64,000 bases of DNA from CAXQZM01 sp964228455 (GCA_964228455.1 CAXQZM010000070.1:1-64000), one strand, 5' to 3'. Shown: positions 26,055 through 36,094, counted from the stretch's first letter. The notes: a model not told the origin generated them from the letters alone. Translations and numbers: made by a program.

Positions 26055-27283
26055 TGAACTTACCTCGCGTTGTTATCACAGGTTTTGGGATCATTTCTTC
26101 CCTTGGTGCAAATAAAGAAGAAATTTGGGATGCACTAAAATCTGGGAGATCCGGCATTAGCTTTGAGCAGAGCTTTGCAGATCATGGTTTTAGATGCCAC
26201 ATATCGGCCCGACCAAAAGTCACTGCGTTAGAAGTTCTTGATCGGAAAACCCAACGATTCATGGGCGAAACAGCGGGGTTGGCGTACTTAGCCGCCCAGG
26301 AGGCAATAGAATCAGCGGGGTTAAGCGAAGAAGATGTTCAGTCTGAGCGAACAGCACTCATTGTAGGCTCTGGCGGACCCTCCACAGATATTCAAGTATC
26401 TATTGCAGACACAGCTCGCGAGAGAGGCGCCAGAAAAGTTGGACCTACATTAGTGCCAAAGATAATGAGTTCGGGTACGTCTGCTGTGCTATCAACTTTA
26501 CTGAAAACGAAGGGTGCCTCTTACTCAATATCTTCGGCATGTTCGACATCGGCGCATTGCATCGGCCATGCAATGGAACTTATCCAACTAGGTAAGGCTG
26601 ACCGCGCATTAGCCGGGGGGGCGGAAGAAGTACACTGGACTATGGCAGCAGCTTTTGACGCTATGGGCGCTATGTCGGCTGGGCGAAACGATAACCCTGA
26701 AACGGCTTCGCGTGCGTACGATGCCAGTCGCGATGGCTTCGTTATATCTGGTGGTGGTTCTATTCTGGTTCTAGAATCCTTAGACGCCGCGAACGCACGA
26801 GGCGCAAATATCATTGCTGAAATCGTCGGCTATGGTGCATCAGCAGACGGGTTTGATATGGTTGCGCCCTCGGGCGAAGGCGCTGTCCGGTGCATGCGGC
26901 AAGCCCTACAACAAGCAGGTAACCCGCAAATTGATTATATTAACACTCATGGTACGTCTACGCCGGTTGGCGACACGCGCGAGTTGTCAGCTTTGGCAGA
27001 AGTGTTTGGTGGAGAAGAGCACGTTCCTGCTATATCTTCCACCAAGTCCCTCTCGGGCCATGCCCTAGGTGCAGCAGGCTCTAATGAGGCAAGTTACTGC
27101 TTGCTTATGCTTCAAAATAAAATGATCGCTGCCTCCGCCCATATTGAAGAACTAGATGAAAGTGCTCAAAAGTTCGACATAGTGCAAGAAAACCGCTACG
27201 GTGAACTAAACTATTTACTTTCCAATTCGTTTGGCTTTGGCGGAACAAATGCCACCCTTATTTTCAAGGCACCTAGCCAGTAG
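26054..27283 (+). CDS. fabB: 3-oxoacyl-ACP synthase I
   Basis: A 409-residue condensing enzyme elongating unsaturated acyl-ACP. The nucleophile is in SSACSTSAHCIG (about residue 160), the catalytic His pair in NTHGTSTPVGDT and KSLSGHALGAAG, and the C-terminal GFGGTNATLIF loop is intact. The usual third gene of the alphaproteobacterial fabA-fabB-fabI cluster is absent here; ispG follows on the opposite strand. Confidence 0.95.
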   Translation: MNLPRVVITGFGIISSLGANKEEIWDALKSGRSGISFEQSFADHGFRCHISARPKVTALEVLDRKTQRFMGETAGLAYLAAQEAIESAGLSEEDVQSERTALIVGSGGPSTDIQVSIADTARERGARKVGPTLVPKIMSSGTSAVLSTLLKTKGASYSISSACSTSAHCIGHAMELIQLGKADRALAGGAEEVHWTMAAAFDAMGAMSAGRNDNPETASRAYDASRDGFVISGGGSILVLESLDAANARGANIIAEIVGYGASADGFDMVAPSGEGAVRCMRQALQQAGNPQIDYINTHGTSTPVGDTRELSALAEVFGGEEHVPAISSTKSLSGHALGAAGSNEASYCLLMLQNKMIAASAHIEELDESAQKFDIVQENRYGELNYLLSNSFGFGGTNATLIFKAPSQ

Positions 27284-27334
27284 CAGTCAGTTACACGGCT
27301 TTTTGATCAAGATATTTGAGAATAACTTTTCAGC

Positions 27335-28444
27335 CTAGCTAACTGGCTCACCTGAAAGTTGCTGCGCCTTCTGCTCGATTAGTTCCACCATTCGATTAAT
27401 CATGCCTTCCGTGTCAGTTTTTTCGGCAGCCTGACCTCCAACATAAAGCAAATGAGTGCCGTTTCCACCTCCTGTTAGCCCGATGTCAGTTTCTTTAGCC
27501 TCACCGACTCCGTTGACTACACAACCAATCAAGGAGACATCCATCGGCGTCGTAATATGTGCCACCCGCTCCTCTAAAGCTTTAACCATTTCAATGACTG
27601 GAAACTGCTGTCTTGCGCATGATGGACAAGAGATGATGTTTACGCCTTTGTGTCTCAAACCAAGGGACTTAAGCAAATCAAAGCCAACCTTAATTTCTTC
27701 AACTGGGTCAGCTGATAAAGACACTCTTAGCGTGTCGCCAATACCTGCCCAAAGCAGTGAGCCCATCCCTATAGAGGATTTAACTGTCCCTGTTCGCGCG
27801 GGACCCGCCTCTGTGATACCTAAATGAAGTGGATAGTCTACTTCATCTGAAAGCCCATGATAAGCCGCCACCGCCATAAATAGGTCGGATGCTTTCACTG
27901 ATATCTTCATGTTTGTAAAATCTAAATCCTCTAGCAGCCGAACAGACTCTAATGCTGACTCCACCAAAGCCTCGGGGCACGGCTCACCGTATTTTTCAAG
28001 CAAGTGTTTCTCGAGAGAGCCTCCATTAACGCCAATACGAATTGCACAACCGTTTGCCTTCGCCGCCGAAACTACCTCTGCGACTCTATCCCGGCTGCCG
28101 ATATTTCCTGGGTTAATTCGCAAACAGTGAGCGCCAGCGTCCGCAGCTTCCAGGGCACGATGATAGTGAAAGTGTATATCCGCCACCAGAGGGACTGACA
28201 TCTCTTTCAAAATTTGAGGAAGCGCCTTGCTTGACTGCTCATCTGGGCAAGACACTCGAATAAGGTCCGCTCCTGCTGCTTCAAGTTTATGGATTTGAGA
28301 TACGGTAGCATTAACGTCGTGTGTGGGTGTGTTAGTCATTGACTGCACAGAAATTGGCGCAGTTCCGCCTATAACTACATTACCAACTTTTATTTCACGC
28401 GTCTTTCGACGCTGTATTTGACGCCAAGGGCGAATGGCAGACAT
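27335..28444 (-). CDS. ispG: 4-hydroxy-3-methylbut-2-enyl diphosphate synthase (IspG)
   Basis: A 369-residue [4Fe-4S] enzyme of the MEP isoprenoid pathway, making HMBPP from the cyclic diphosphate. The TIM barrel opens with IGGTAPISVQSMTNTPT, and the cluster ligands are in ISCPSCARQ (two Cys) and GCVVNGVGEA (third Cys), with the fourth position a conserved Glu in this family. The short, insertion-free form is typical of Proteobacteria. It is a single-gene unit; hisS, often downstream, is not present. Confidence 0.95.
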   Translation of the reverse strand: MSAIRPWRQIQRRKTREIKVGNVVIGGTAPISVQSMTNTPTHDVNATVSQIHKLEAAGADLIRVSCPDEQSSKALPQILKEMSVPLVADIHFHYHRALEAADAGAHCLRINPGNIGSRDRVAEVVSAAKANGCAIRIGVNGGSLEKHLLEKYGEPCPEALVESALESVRLLEDLDFTNMKISVKASDLFMAVAAYHGLSDEVDYPLHLGITEAGPARTGTVKSSIGMGSLLWAGIGDTLRVSLSADPVEEIKVGFDLLKSLGLRHKGVNIISCPSCARQQFPVIEMVKALEERVAHITTPMDVSLIGCVVNGVGEAKETDIGLTGGGNGTHLLYVGGQAAEKTDTEGMINRMVELIEQKAQQLSGEPVS

Positions 28445-28628
28445 AAATTACTCTCGTTCAGACAAATAGCTTCCTTCAATATATAGTGGCATAGTGTTGC
28501 AGCACCAATATCAACTTTATAGTATCAGCCTGACATTGATTTCTTAAATATATTAAACAGGGCTAGCTCCATTAGCATCGCTGAGGCATAAAGAAAAACA
28601 AGGACTTGTTAATTAGGATATTCACTAC

Positions 28629-29801
28629 ATGCGCTTTTCTAAGCTTGCCGGAATTATACTTGCTGCAATGGCGCTCACAAGCTGCCAACCATTCCAGGTC
28701 AACCCAGGAAATACAAGAGTAGCCGTAATCTTGCCGCTATCTGGTCCTTTGGGAAGGGTGGGAGAAGAGATGCGCAATTCTATTGCGATGGCATCTATGG
28801 ATCGTCCCAGCAATGTGGAAATCAAATATTTTGATAGCCTGGGCACGGCTGAGGGCGCATTTGCTGCAGGGCAAGGTGCACAATCTTTCGGGGCTGGTCT
28901 AGTGCTAGGGCCTCTAGTTGGTGCCAATATTTCTGAAGTGAGGAGAGGCCTCAACACTGGAGCTTCCATCATATCATTTTCAAATGACGCCACCAAAGCA
29001 AGCCCAAACAACTTCATATTCAATCTTACCCCCGCAGACTCAATAAACCGGGTTCTAGAGTTTTCCGCAGCAAATGAAAATTTAAGCATAGGGATGTTGT
29101 ATCCTAGTAATGACCTCGGCAGAGCAAGTGCTGCAGCCGCTGCTCAGATTGCACCAACACTTGGTATCGATTTGGTTGCTGCATTTCCTTACGACGTCGA
29201 TGCAGGCCGAGATGGTGCAACTTCTCGCCAACAAGCAGCGCAAAAAATGGCAGAATTAAGTGATCTAATCGACGGTCTTTTACTCCCAGATCGTGGGCCT
29301 CGATTGCGCGAGATTGCAACATTAGCATTTTTCTATGAGTTGGAACCACCTGAAGAGAATCTCGAAGATAGTTCGGATCTCGACCAAGAACTCCAGGTTA
29401 CGGAGTCAGATGAGGAGCCGCGCGAGAAAATTACATACCTTGGGACACACCTTATGGATGATGCCTCTTTGGCAAATGAACCCGCGCTGAGTGGCGCATA
29501 TTTTGCGGGCATAAATGATCGTCTCGAGCAGTTTGAGCAACGATATAGTAATAATTTTTCTAGCAGCCCACAAATCCACTCCGTTGCAGCTTACGATGCT
29601 ATGTCTATGGCTATCAGCTTAGTAAGCAATGGCAAAGGTCTAGGATATCAGTCACTAACAAACCGAAGTGGGTTTGTTGGCGTATTAGGCACATACCGGC
29701 TACTCGGAAATGGTCAGGTTGAGAGGCTTCTAGGTATAAAAACTATTGGGAAAGATGGCATTGAGCTGGTTGATCTACCTGCTCGTTCGTTTGAAAACTA
29801 A
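28629..29801 (+). CDS. LpoA/YraM-type lipoprotein with periplasmic-binding fold
   Basis: A 390-residue lipoprotein: lipobox LTSC at residues 16-19 after a hydrophobic stretch. The mature part is a type 1 periplasmic-binding fold (VAVILPLSGPLGRVGEEMRNSI), as in the penicillin-binding-protein activator LpoA family and branched-chain amino acid receptors. No ABC transporter genes are adjacent, favouring the LpoA-like role. An acidic insertion (about 238-260, many Asp/Glu) is unusual. In many alphaproteobacteria this gene neighbours rsmI and gshB; neither is here. Confidence 0.7.
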   Translation: MRFSKLAGIILAAMALTSCQPFQVNPGNTRVAVILPLSGPLGRVGEEMRNSIAMASMDRPSNVEIKYFDSLGTAEGAFAAGQGAQSFGAGLVLGPLVGANISEVRRGLNTGASIISFSNDATKASPNNFIFNLTPADSINRVLEFSAANENLSIGMLYPSNDLGRASAAAAAQIAPTLGIDLVAAFPYDVDAGRDGATSRQQAAQKMAELSDLIDGLLLPDRGPRLREIATLAFFYELEPPEENLEDSSDLDQELQVTESDEEPREKITYLGTHLMDDASLANEPALSGAYFAGINDRLEQFEQRYSNNFSSSPQIHSVAAYDAMSMAISLVSNGKGLGYQSLTNRSGFVGVLGTYRLLGNGQVERLLGIKTIGKDGIELVDLPARSFEN

Positions 29802-30005
29802 CAACAATATAATTTTTGCCACAAGAAATGCTAATTGCAGTTCTTAGGGTGCTTAGCTTAGGTCGGTGTTGGGGCTGAAGCCTACATGATTAACGAACAG
29901 TAAAGAGCCTGCACACGCCTCTTGCAAAGGTCTTATCCTTGTCTAGCACTCCCATACTTGATGTCAAAAGCGCTAAAGGCTCCAGCCTAAACATTAGGAG
30001 AGTGT

Positions 30006-30386
30006 ATGGCTCAACGCCCATTGTCGCCCCATCTTAGCGTCTATAAATTACCCCTACTGCCCTTGGTATCTATTATAACAAGGATTTGCGCTGTAGCGTT
30101 AAGCATTGGGATATTGGTCTTTGGAATATGGCTAATTTCACTTGGTTATAGCTCCGATAGCCTCGCCTTTCTTACTGAAATTTTAGTCTCACCGGTTGGA
30201 GTTGTATTGCTCGTTGGTTGGACATTTGCTTTCATGTGGCACAGCGCTAATGGGGTACGTCATCTTTTCTGGGATGCTGGCCATGGCTTCAGTCTGACAG
30301 TAGCGGAGCGATCTGGGTATGCAGTAATAATCTTTTCCGTCATCGGGACTTCTATACTTTGGAGCTACATATGGTCCGCGTTATGA
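30006..30386 (+). CDS. sdhC: Succinate dehydrogenase cytochrome b556 subunit
   Basis: A 126-residue membrane anchor of complex II with three hydrophobic helices. The N-terminus RPLSPHLSVYKLP and the haem-ligand region WHSANGVRHLFWDAGHGF (conserved His and RH-x3-D) are diagnostic. AGGAGAGT precedes the ATG. It is the first gene of sdhCDA. Confidence 0.95.
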   Translation: MAQRPLSPHLSVYKLPLLPLVSIITRICAVALSIGILVFGIWLISLGYSSDSLAFLTEILVSPVGVVLLVGWTFAFMWHSANGVRHLFWDAGHGFSLTVAERSGYAVIIFSVIGTSILWSYIWSAL

Positions 30387-30781
30387 AAGCAACCTCCTCT
30401 TCATCTAGACGCTCTTCACTTGCAGTGGCTCGAGGGCTTGGTTCAGCCGGATCTGGAACTGAAGTCTGGTTCACTCAGCGCATTACATGGGCCCTCACTA
30501 TAATTTTGTCTATTATGGTTGTGTTTCTAATGGTTAATCAAGTTGGAAACCCATTGCCTGATATTAAATCTGAACTCTCAGGCTTTTGGTCTTCACTGCT
30601 GCTGATCGTGTTTGTCGCAGTGACTTTCTACCACTATGTTCTAGAGTTGACTGAAGTGATTGAAGACTATGTTCACAACCGGCCCTTAGAGCTTCTGCTC
30701 CTTCTAATGATTCGATTAGGCTTTGCCGTTGTCGGGTTAGCAGCCATTGTGATGATATTACGAAACTTCCTTAGCCCTTAA
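30371..30781 (+). CDS. sdhD: Succinate dehydrogenase membrane anchor subunit
   Basis: A 136-residue hydrophobic anchor with three helices. ARGLGSAGSGTEVWFTQRIT opens the family domain, and YHYVLELTEVIEDYVH carries the haem-side His and the conserved Tyr/Asp region. The ATG at 30371 has GGAG six bases upstream and is preferred; an alternative ATG at 30383 would give a neat ATGA overlap with sdhC but lacks a ribosome site. Confidence 0.88.
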   Translation: MVRVMKATSSSSRRSSLAVARGLGSAGSGTEVWFTQRITWALTIILSIMVVFLMVNQVGNPLPDIKSELSGFWSSLLLIVFVAVTFYHYVLELTEVIEDYVHNRPLELLLLLMIRLGFAVVGLAAIVMILRNFLSP

Positions 30782-30795
30782 AAACTTAGACCATT

Positions 30796-32592
30796 ATGCT
30801 TTCATCTGCTTATAAATTTACCGACCACACTTACGATGTTGTAGTGGTAGGTGCTGGAGGCTCAGGCCTCCGCGCCACCCTTGGCTTAGCGGAATCAGGT
30901 TTAAAAACAGCCAACATCACAAAAGTTTTCCCAACCCGTTCGCACACTGTTGCAGCCCAAGGAGGAATAGCTGCATCGCTGGGTAATATGGGCGAAGACA
31001 ACTGGCAGTGGCACATGTATGACACTGTTAAAGGTTCCGACTGGCTTGGTGATCAAGATGCTATTGAATATATGACACGAGAGGCCGGCCCGTCAGTTGT
31101 TGAACTTGAGCACTATGGAATGCCGTTCTCACGAACGGAAACTGGCGAAATATATCAACGTCCCTTTGGCGGAATGACAACACAGTTTGGTAAAGGTCCA
31201 GCGGCGATGCGCACTTGTGCAGCAGCCGATCGAACTGGTCACGCAATGCTTCACACGCTTTACCAACAATCTCTTAAACGCAAAGCTGAGTTCTACATCG
31301 AATACTTTGTAATTGACCTGATGATGGATGAAGATGGATCTTGCCGAGGGGTTGTCGCTCTCAATCTTGATGACGGCACCCTTCACCGTTTTCGAGCTCA
31401 ACAAACTATCTTAGCTACTGGTGGCTATGGTCGCGCGTATTTTTCATGCACTGCTGCACATACGTGCACCGGTGACGGAGGTGGGATGGCAGCTCGGGCT
31501 GGGGTTCCTCTTCAGGATATGGAATTCGTTCAGTTTCATCCGACCGGGATATATGGAGCGGGAGCCCTGATCACTGAAGGAGTGCGCGGCGAGGGCGGTA
31601 TACTTCGAAACTCAGATGGTGAAAGGTTCATGGAACGTCACGCCCCTTCCGCAAAAGATCTTGCCTCAAGGGACGTGGTCTCCCGAGCGATGACTTTGGA
31701 AATTCGTGAAGGGCGTGGCGTAGGACCAAGAAGAGACCATATTCATCTGGACCTCACGCATCTACCAACAGAAACAATTGACAATAAATTGCCCGGCATT
31801 GCCGAGACTGCTCGGATATTTGCGGGAGTTGATGTTAAAGAATCACCCATACCAGTGCTTCCAACATGCCACTATAATATGGGAGGAGTACCTACTAATT
31901 ATCATGGCGAAGTGATCCGACCTACCAAAGATGATCCTGATGCAGTGGTTCCTGGCCTTATGGCAGTAGGCGAAGCAGCCTGCGTGTCAGTCCATGGCGC
32001 AAACCGACTCGGCTCCAATTCACTGTTAGATCTCGTAGTATTCGGCCGCGCAGCAGGAAAGAGATGTGTCGAAAAAGTGGAGCCGGGAGCAACACAAGGC
32101 GACCTAAACAGCAAACATGTGGAACTTGCTATTCACCGATTGGATAAATTTCGACACGCAAATGGCGGAACAAAAACCGCTGATTTGAGACACGAAATGC
32201 AGGTCATCATGCAAGAAGACTGTGCTGTTTTTCGAACTGGAGAGAGCCTAACTGCAGGAGTTTCTCGAATGCAAGATGCGTGGACTAAGCGAGCGGACCT
32301 AAATGTATCTGACAAGTCCCTAGTTTGGAACTCAGACCTTGTTGAAACATTAGAGCTCGACAACCTGTTATTCCAGGCTGCAGCCACAATTCACTCCGCA
32401 GCTAATCGAACTGAGTCACGAGGCGCACACGCGCGAGAAGACTTCACTCAACGCGATGATGACCAATGGATGAAACATTCGCTTGCCTATATCGACGAGA
32501 CCGGTGTGCAAAGTATGAATTACCGGCCGGTTCACACATTTACGCTATCCAATGACGTCGCCTATATTGAGCCAGCAAAGAGGGTTTATTGA
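30796..32592 (+). CDS. sdhA: Succinate dehydrogenase flavoprotein subunit
   Basis: A 598-residue flavoprotein oxidising succinate to fumarate. The FAD Rossmann motif is VVVGAGGSGLRATLG, the covalent-flavin His is in RSHTVAAQGG, and active-site segments HPTGIYGAGALITEGVRGEGG and the late GANRLGSNSLLDLVVFGRA are intact. It starts 14 bases after sdhD. The iron-sulphur subunit gene sdhB, which normally follows, is absent: the next gene is a FAH hydrolase. Confidence 0.97.
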   Translation: MLSSAYKFTDHTYDVVVVGAGGSGLRATLGLAESGLKTANITKVFPTRSHTVAAQGGIAASLGNMGEDNWQWHMYDTVKGSDWLGDQDAIEYMTREAGPSVVELEHYGMPFSRTETGEIYQRPFGGMTTQFGKGPAAMRTCAAADRTGHAMLHTLYQQSLKRKAEFYIEYFVIDLMMDEDGSCRGVVALNLDDGTLHRFRAQQTILATGGYGRAYFSCTAAHTCTGDGGGMAARAGVPLQDMEFVQFHPTGIYGAGALITEGVRGEGGILRNSDGERFMERHAPSAKDLASRDVVSRAMTLEIREGRGVGPRRDHIHLDLTHLPTETIDNKLPGIAETARIFAGVDVKESPIPVLPTCHYNMGGVPTNYHGEVIRPTKDDPDAVVPGLMAVGEAACVSVHGANRLGSNSLLDLVVFGRAAGKRCVEKVEPGATQGDLNSKHVELAIHRLDKFRHANGGTKTADLRHEMQVIMQEDCAVFRTGESLTAGVSRMQDAWTKRADLNVSDKSLVWNSDLVETLELDNLLFQAAATIHSAANRTESRGAHAREDFTQRDDDQWMKHSLAYIDETGVQSMNYRPVHTFTLSNDVAYIEPAKRVY

Positions 32593-32700
32593 AAAAGCAG
32601 ACCAGCGTGAAACCCCGCTGACCTCAAATTTATACTTCGAGTTCTCTCTTAGAGCCATGCTTTGCTATAGAATATCGCTAATAATAATTTAAATGGGCTT

Positions 32701-33384
32701 ATGCGGTATGTTTTTGATCCAGCACCAGTCCCAACCCTGTCCGTAGAAGGACGTAGTGATCGATTTCCTGTTCATCGTGTTTTCTGCGTAGGCAGAAATT
32801 TTTCTGAACACGCGCTGGAAATGGGCAACACAGTAGATCGCACAACGCCGTTCTACTTTACGAAATCAAGTCATCATGTGAGAGAAGCTAAGGGTCAAAT
32901 TGCAATTGCCTCCCAAACACAAGATTACCACCACGAAGTGGAACTCGTTGTAGCCCTTAAAGGTGGTGGAACAAATATTTCGAAAAATCTCTCCCTCAGT
33001 CACGTCTTTGGCTACGCTGTTGGGTTGGATATGACCCGGCGCGATCTACAAAAAACTGCAAAAGACAAGCGCAGACCTTGGGCTACAGCAAAAGATGTGC
33101 AAGAATCTGCACTAGTTGGCCCTTTACTTGAGACATCAATCCCAAATGGACCAATTTGTTTAGCGGTTAACGAGGATATCCGTCAGCTAGGTCATTTGAG
33201 CGAAATGATATGGTCGGTAGAAGAGATTATATCGGATCTTTCTAAACTATATACACTCCATGCCGGAGACTTAATTTTTATGGGAACACCCTCAGGGGTT
33301 GGGCCAGTTCATATCGGAGACACACTAAAGGGATCAATAGAAGGGTTGCCCAAACTTGAACTCACGTTAGTGGGCAGTGATTAA
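32701..33384 (+). CDS. Fumarylacetoacetate hydrolase family protein
   Basis: A 227-residue FAH-fold enzyme. VFCVGRNFSEHALEM and PFYFTKS form the substrate side; the divalent-metal ligands are in HHEVELVVAL (two Glu) and GLDMTRRDLQ (Asp). Family members hydrolyse or decarboxylate beta-diketo or oxalo acids (fumarylpyruvate, acylpyruvates, oxaloacetate). Its position just after sdhA could fit the oxaloacetate keto-enol tautomerase/decarboxylase activity known in this family, which protects complex II, but that is inference. Its end overlaps rpoH by 18 bases. Confidence 0.85.
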   Translation: MRYVFDPAPVPTLSVEGRSDRFPVHRVFCVGRNFSEHALEMGNTVDRTTPFYFTKSSHHVREAKGQIAIASQTQDYHHEVELVVALKGGGTNISKNLSLSHVFGYAVGLDMTRRDLQKTAKDKRRPWATAKDVQESALVGPLLETSIPNGPICLAVNEDIRQLGHLSEMIWSVEEIISDLSKLYTLHAGDLIFMGTPSGVGPVHIGDTLKGSIEGLPKLELTLVGSD

Positions 33385-34257
33385 GTTCTGCTCAACCGCG
33401 GCTGTTTTCATTGCGTCTTGGAGCTTTTCAAACGCCCGAACCTCAATTTGACGGATACGCTCACGACTCACATTATAAATCTGGCTAAGGTCTTCTAGAG
33501 TGCTTGGTTCCTCTGATAGCCGACGTTTTACTATTATATCTCTCTCTCTATCATTTAGGCCAGACATAGCCTTAGTGAGAAGTTCGCGTCGCTTATCAAA
33601 TTCGTCTGTCTCTGCAAGTTGCGCTTCCTGTCCGGGAGCATCATCCACCAGCCAATCTTGCCATTCACCTTCCCCATCCATGCGAAGGGGAGCATTAAGA
33701 GATTGGTCAGCTCCAGACATTCGGCGATTCATGGAAATCACTTCATCCTCATTTACGTCCAAACGTTCTGCTATTTCCGACACATGCTCGGGACTTAAAT
33801 CTCCATCTTCATATGCCTGCATTTGATTTTTCATTCTTCTTAGATTGAAAAATAACTTCTTCTGCGCCGCGGTAGTGCCCATTTTGACCAGAGACCAAGA
33901 ATGCAGAATGTACTCATGAATTGAAGCACGTATCCACCACATAGCATAGGTAGACAGGCGAAAGCCCTTGTCGGGGTCAAATTTTTTGACTGCCTGCATC
34001 ATGCCTACGTTACCCTCTGATATCAGCTCGGTAACAGGCAAGCCATATCCGCGATAACCCATCGCAATTTTAGCAACTAACCTAAGGTGGCTTGTTACAA
34101 GCTTGTGCGCCGAATGAACATTCCCCTGCTCTCTCCAGTCTGTAGCAAGCTGAAATTCCTCCTCGGCACTAAGCATGGGAAATTTTTTAATCTCACTTAA
34201 ATAGCGAGATAGGTTAGATTCTGCAGACAGCGCCGGCAGAGCGATGTTTTGGCTCAT
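33367..34257 (-). CDS. rpoH: RNA polymerase heat-shock sigma factor RpoH
   Basis: A 296-residue sigma-32. Region 2 includes NLRLVAKIAMGYRGYGLP-type sequence and LSTYAMWWIRASIHEYIL. The RpoH box reads QKKLFFNLRR, and region 4 ends VSRERIRQIEVRAFEKLQ. The ATG at 34257 lies six bases after GGAG and is preferred to the GTG at 34260. Upstream, CTTGAAA (34345-34339, minus) is a perfect -35 but lacks a clear CCCAT -10. Candidate targets here are hrcA-grpE, hsp20 and hslVU. Confidence 0.95.
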   Translation of the reverse strand: MSQNIALPALSAESNLSRYLSEIKKFPMLSAEEEFQLATDWREQGNVHSAHKLVTSHLRLVAKIAMGYRGYGLPVTELISEGNVGMMQAVKKFDPDKGFRLSTYAMWWIRASIHEYILHSWSLVKMGTTAAQKKLFFNLRRMKNQMQAYEDGDLSPEHVSEIAERLDVNEDEVISMNRRMSGADQSLNAPLRMDGEGEWQDWLVDDAPGQEAQLAETDEFDKRRELLTKAMSGLNDRERDIIVKRRLSEEPSTLEDLSQIYNVSRERIRQIEVRAFEKLQDAMKTAAVEQNLITAH

Positions 34258-34473
34258 CACGTTCTCCTGGCCTAAGATTTATAAATAGGCAACCCAAGAC
34301 AGCCATAGTCACCTTGCGATTAAGCGCGACTAATGTCTTTTCAAGTCCCTCACTCGGCCTCTAATTCTAATATGAGAAGTTAATTAGGTAACTTCAAGAC
34401 ACATAGCTTCACAGACAGGCGAGCAGCCAATTTTAGGATAGCAGGCTTAATTGGTTTAGCGCATATATCGATC

Positions 34474-35259
34474 ATGAATTTGATAATAGAACACGAGAGT
34501 AGTCTGCGCCTAGCGGTTTTCATTGGCCTTTTAACAGTTATGTTTACCTGGGAGTCAGTGACCCCTGCACGACGTTTTGAAGTATCAAAGAAGACCCGTT
34601 GGAGCGCCAATATCGGACTAGTTTTAATCGACACAGCCGTTCTAAGGCTTCTAGTGCCAATCTTAGCTGTAGGAATTGCCTCCAGAGAATGGGGCTTAAT
34701 GAATTGGATTTCCACTCCAGTATGGGTTTCAGGAATTGTAGGTTACATTGCGCTAGAATTGCTTGTCTACTGGCAGCACCGGTTTTTCCATACCGTTCCA
34801 TTCTTATGGCGATTTCACCGCGTGCATCATTGCGATACCGGGTTTGACTCCACAACTGGTCTTCGGTTCCACCCGGTAGAATCAATAATTTCAATGCTAT
34901 CAAAGGTGGCTGTTGTTGCAACCTTAGGTATCCCTGTAATTTCAGTATTTATATTTGAAATTATTTTAAGTGGGACAGCTATTTTTAATCATGCAAATAT
35001 TAGGCTGCCCGTTAAGTTCGAAAGCTGGGTTAGAAAATTGATTGTAACTCCTGATCACCACCGAATTCATCACTCATCGGCCGAAAATGAAACCAACTCG
35101 AACTTCGCTTTTTCAATTGTGATATGGGACCACTTATTTGACACCTACCAGTACTCGCCTGCAAAGGGCCAAAACAATATGCAGATTGGACTTGAAGGCC
35201 TCCGGAGTTCGCAGGAACAGCGACTGGATAAGCTCTTGTTGCAGCCTTTAAAAAAATAG
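34474..35259 (+). CDS. Membrane fatty acid hydroxylase / sterol desaturase family
   Basis: A 261-residue di-iron membrane enzyme with about four hydrophobic helices. The three His boxes are visible: HRFFH (HX3H, about residue 107), HRVHH (about 120) and HHRIHH (about 196). Bacterial members hydroxylate fatty acyl, carotenoid or other lipid chains using O2; the substrate is unknown. It is a lone gene between rpoH (divergent) and a convergent methyltransferase-like gene. Confidence 0.85.
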   Translation: MNLIIEHESSLRLAVFIGLLTVMFTWESVTPARRFEVSKKTRWSANIGLVLIDTAVLRLLVPILAVGIASREWGLMNWISTPVWVSGIVGYIALELLVYWQHRFFHTVPFLWRFHRVHHCDTGFDSTTGLRFHPVESIISMLSKVAVVATLGIPVISVFIFEIILSGTAIFNHANIRLPVKFESWVRKLIVTPDHHRIHHSSAENETNSNFAFSIVIWDHLFDTYQYSPAKGQNNMQIGLEGLRSSQEQRLDKLLLQPLKK

Positions 35260-35336
35260 GGTTCCACCAGCAAACCTAGGGCATGCAACTAAAAATCTTG
35301 ACCCTACCCATTTGGTCTTTTGGCTAGTTGTAAATA

Positions 35337-36053
35337 TTATTGTCTATTTAATGCTACATTTGACTGATTTTTGCGAATTACGAACAGCCATGCATCTAAA
35401 TTGGAGTTCAGCTTTTCTTGAACGGAGTGTTCAAGAGATATCTGAGAACCGAACCACATGGTTAAAACATATGGCATGGAGGTAGGGCGAACACCAAACG
35501 GATCCATTTTTGAAGCGTATGCTGGACCATGCGATTTAGTATGCTCGATTATTAAGATTCCGTTTTCTTTTAGCTGAGCCAACCAAGTCTCCAAAGCCAA
35601 TTGTGGCTTCCATGCTTGATCCAGAGAATTAGTATAGATGAAATCTTTGGAGCCCAACCAGGCGTCATTTACATCGTGAAAATCCCACTGAAACGAATTT
35701 TCATAGTTATTGGCAGTATCTGATATATCAGTTCCAATAACATCAAATTTCTTGGACGCTTCCCGCAAATAATTCTGCTCAAATCCATTGCGCGAACCAT
35801 GGCAAATTCCACTAATGGTCTCAATGTCTTTAAATTCCCTAAGAACGAGCTCTGCGACTCTATCTAGAGTTTTCTTATCAGCAAAAACTCGGTCAATCTT
35901 GCGCTTGTTGTGAAATACTTGAGCAGTTTTATATTCGTCATATGAGGAGTACTCGTGCAAGTAAAAATCCGTCATATCCTTTTCTTTTACTACTACATAT
36001 CCGAATGGCTTAAATAAGGACCTGAAAAATCGTTTAACTAGATTTTCTGCCAT
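35337..36053 (-). CDS. Methyltransferase-like protein of unknown function
   Basis: A 238-residue protein with a Rossmann-like pattern: ETISGICHGSRNGFEQNYL in the motif I position (without the usual GxGxG), VIGTDISD (acidic motif II), and LKENGILIIEHTKSHGP like post-motif segments of class I methyltransferases. The N-terminus (VKRFFRSLFKPFGYVVV) resembles proteins acting on surface glycans. SAM binding is uncertain because the glycine-rich loop is degenerate. It ends unusually AT-rich. Function not assigned. Confidence 0.5.
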   Translation of the reverse strand: MAENLVKRFFRSLFKPFGYVVVKEKDMTDFYLHEYSSYDEYKTAQVFHNKRKIDRVFADKKTLDRVAELVLREFKDIETISGICHGSRNGFEQNYLREASKKFDVIGTDISDTANNYENSFQWDFHDVNDAWLGSKDFIYTNSLDQAWKPQLALETWLAQLKENGILIIEHTKSHGPAYASKMDPFGVRPTSMPYVLTMWFGSQISLEHSVQEKLNSNLDAWLFVIRKNQSNVALNRQ

Positions 36054-36094
36054 GCGTATACCCTTCCTAAAAAAACTATTGCTTGCTCCTACTC

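Noticed and set aside
32593..32700. Degraded sdhB after sdhA
   Set aside because: The interval is 108 bases with no cysteine-cluster coding potential in any frame; it is too short even for a remnant of recognisable length.
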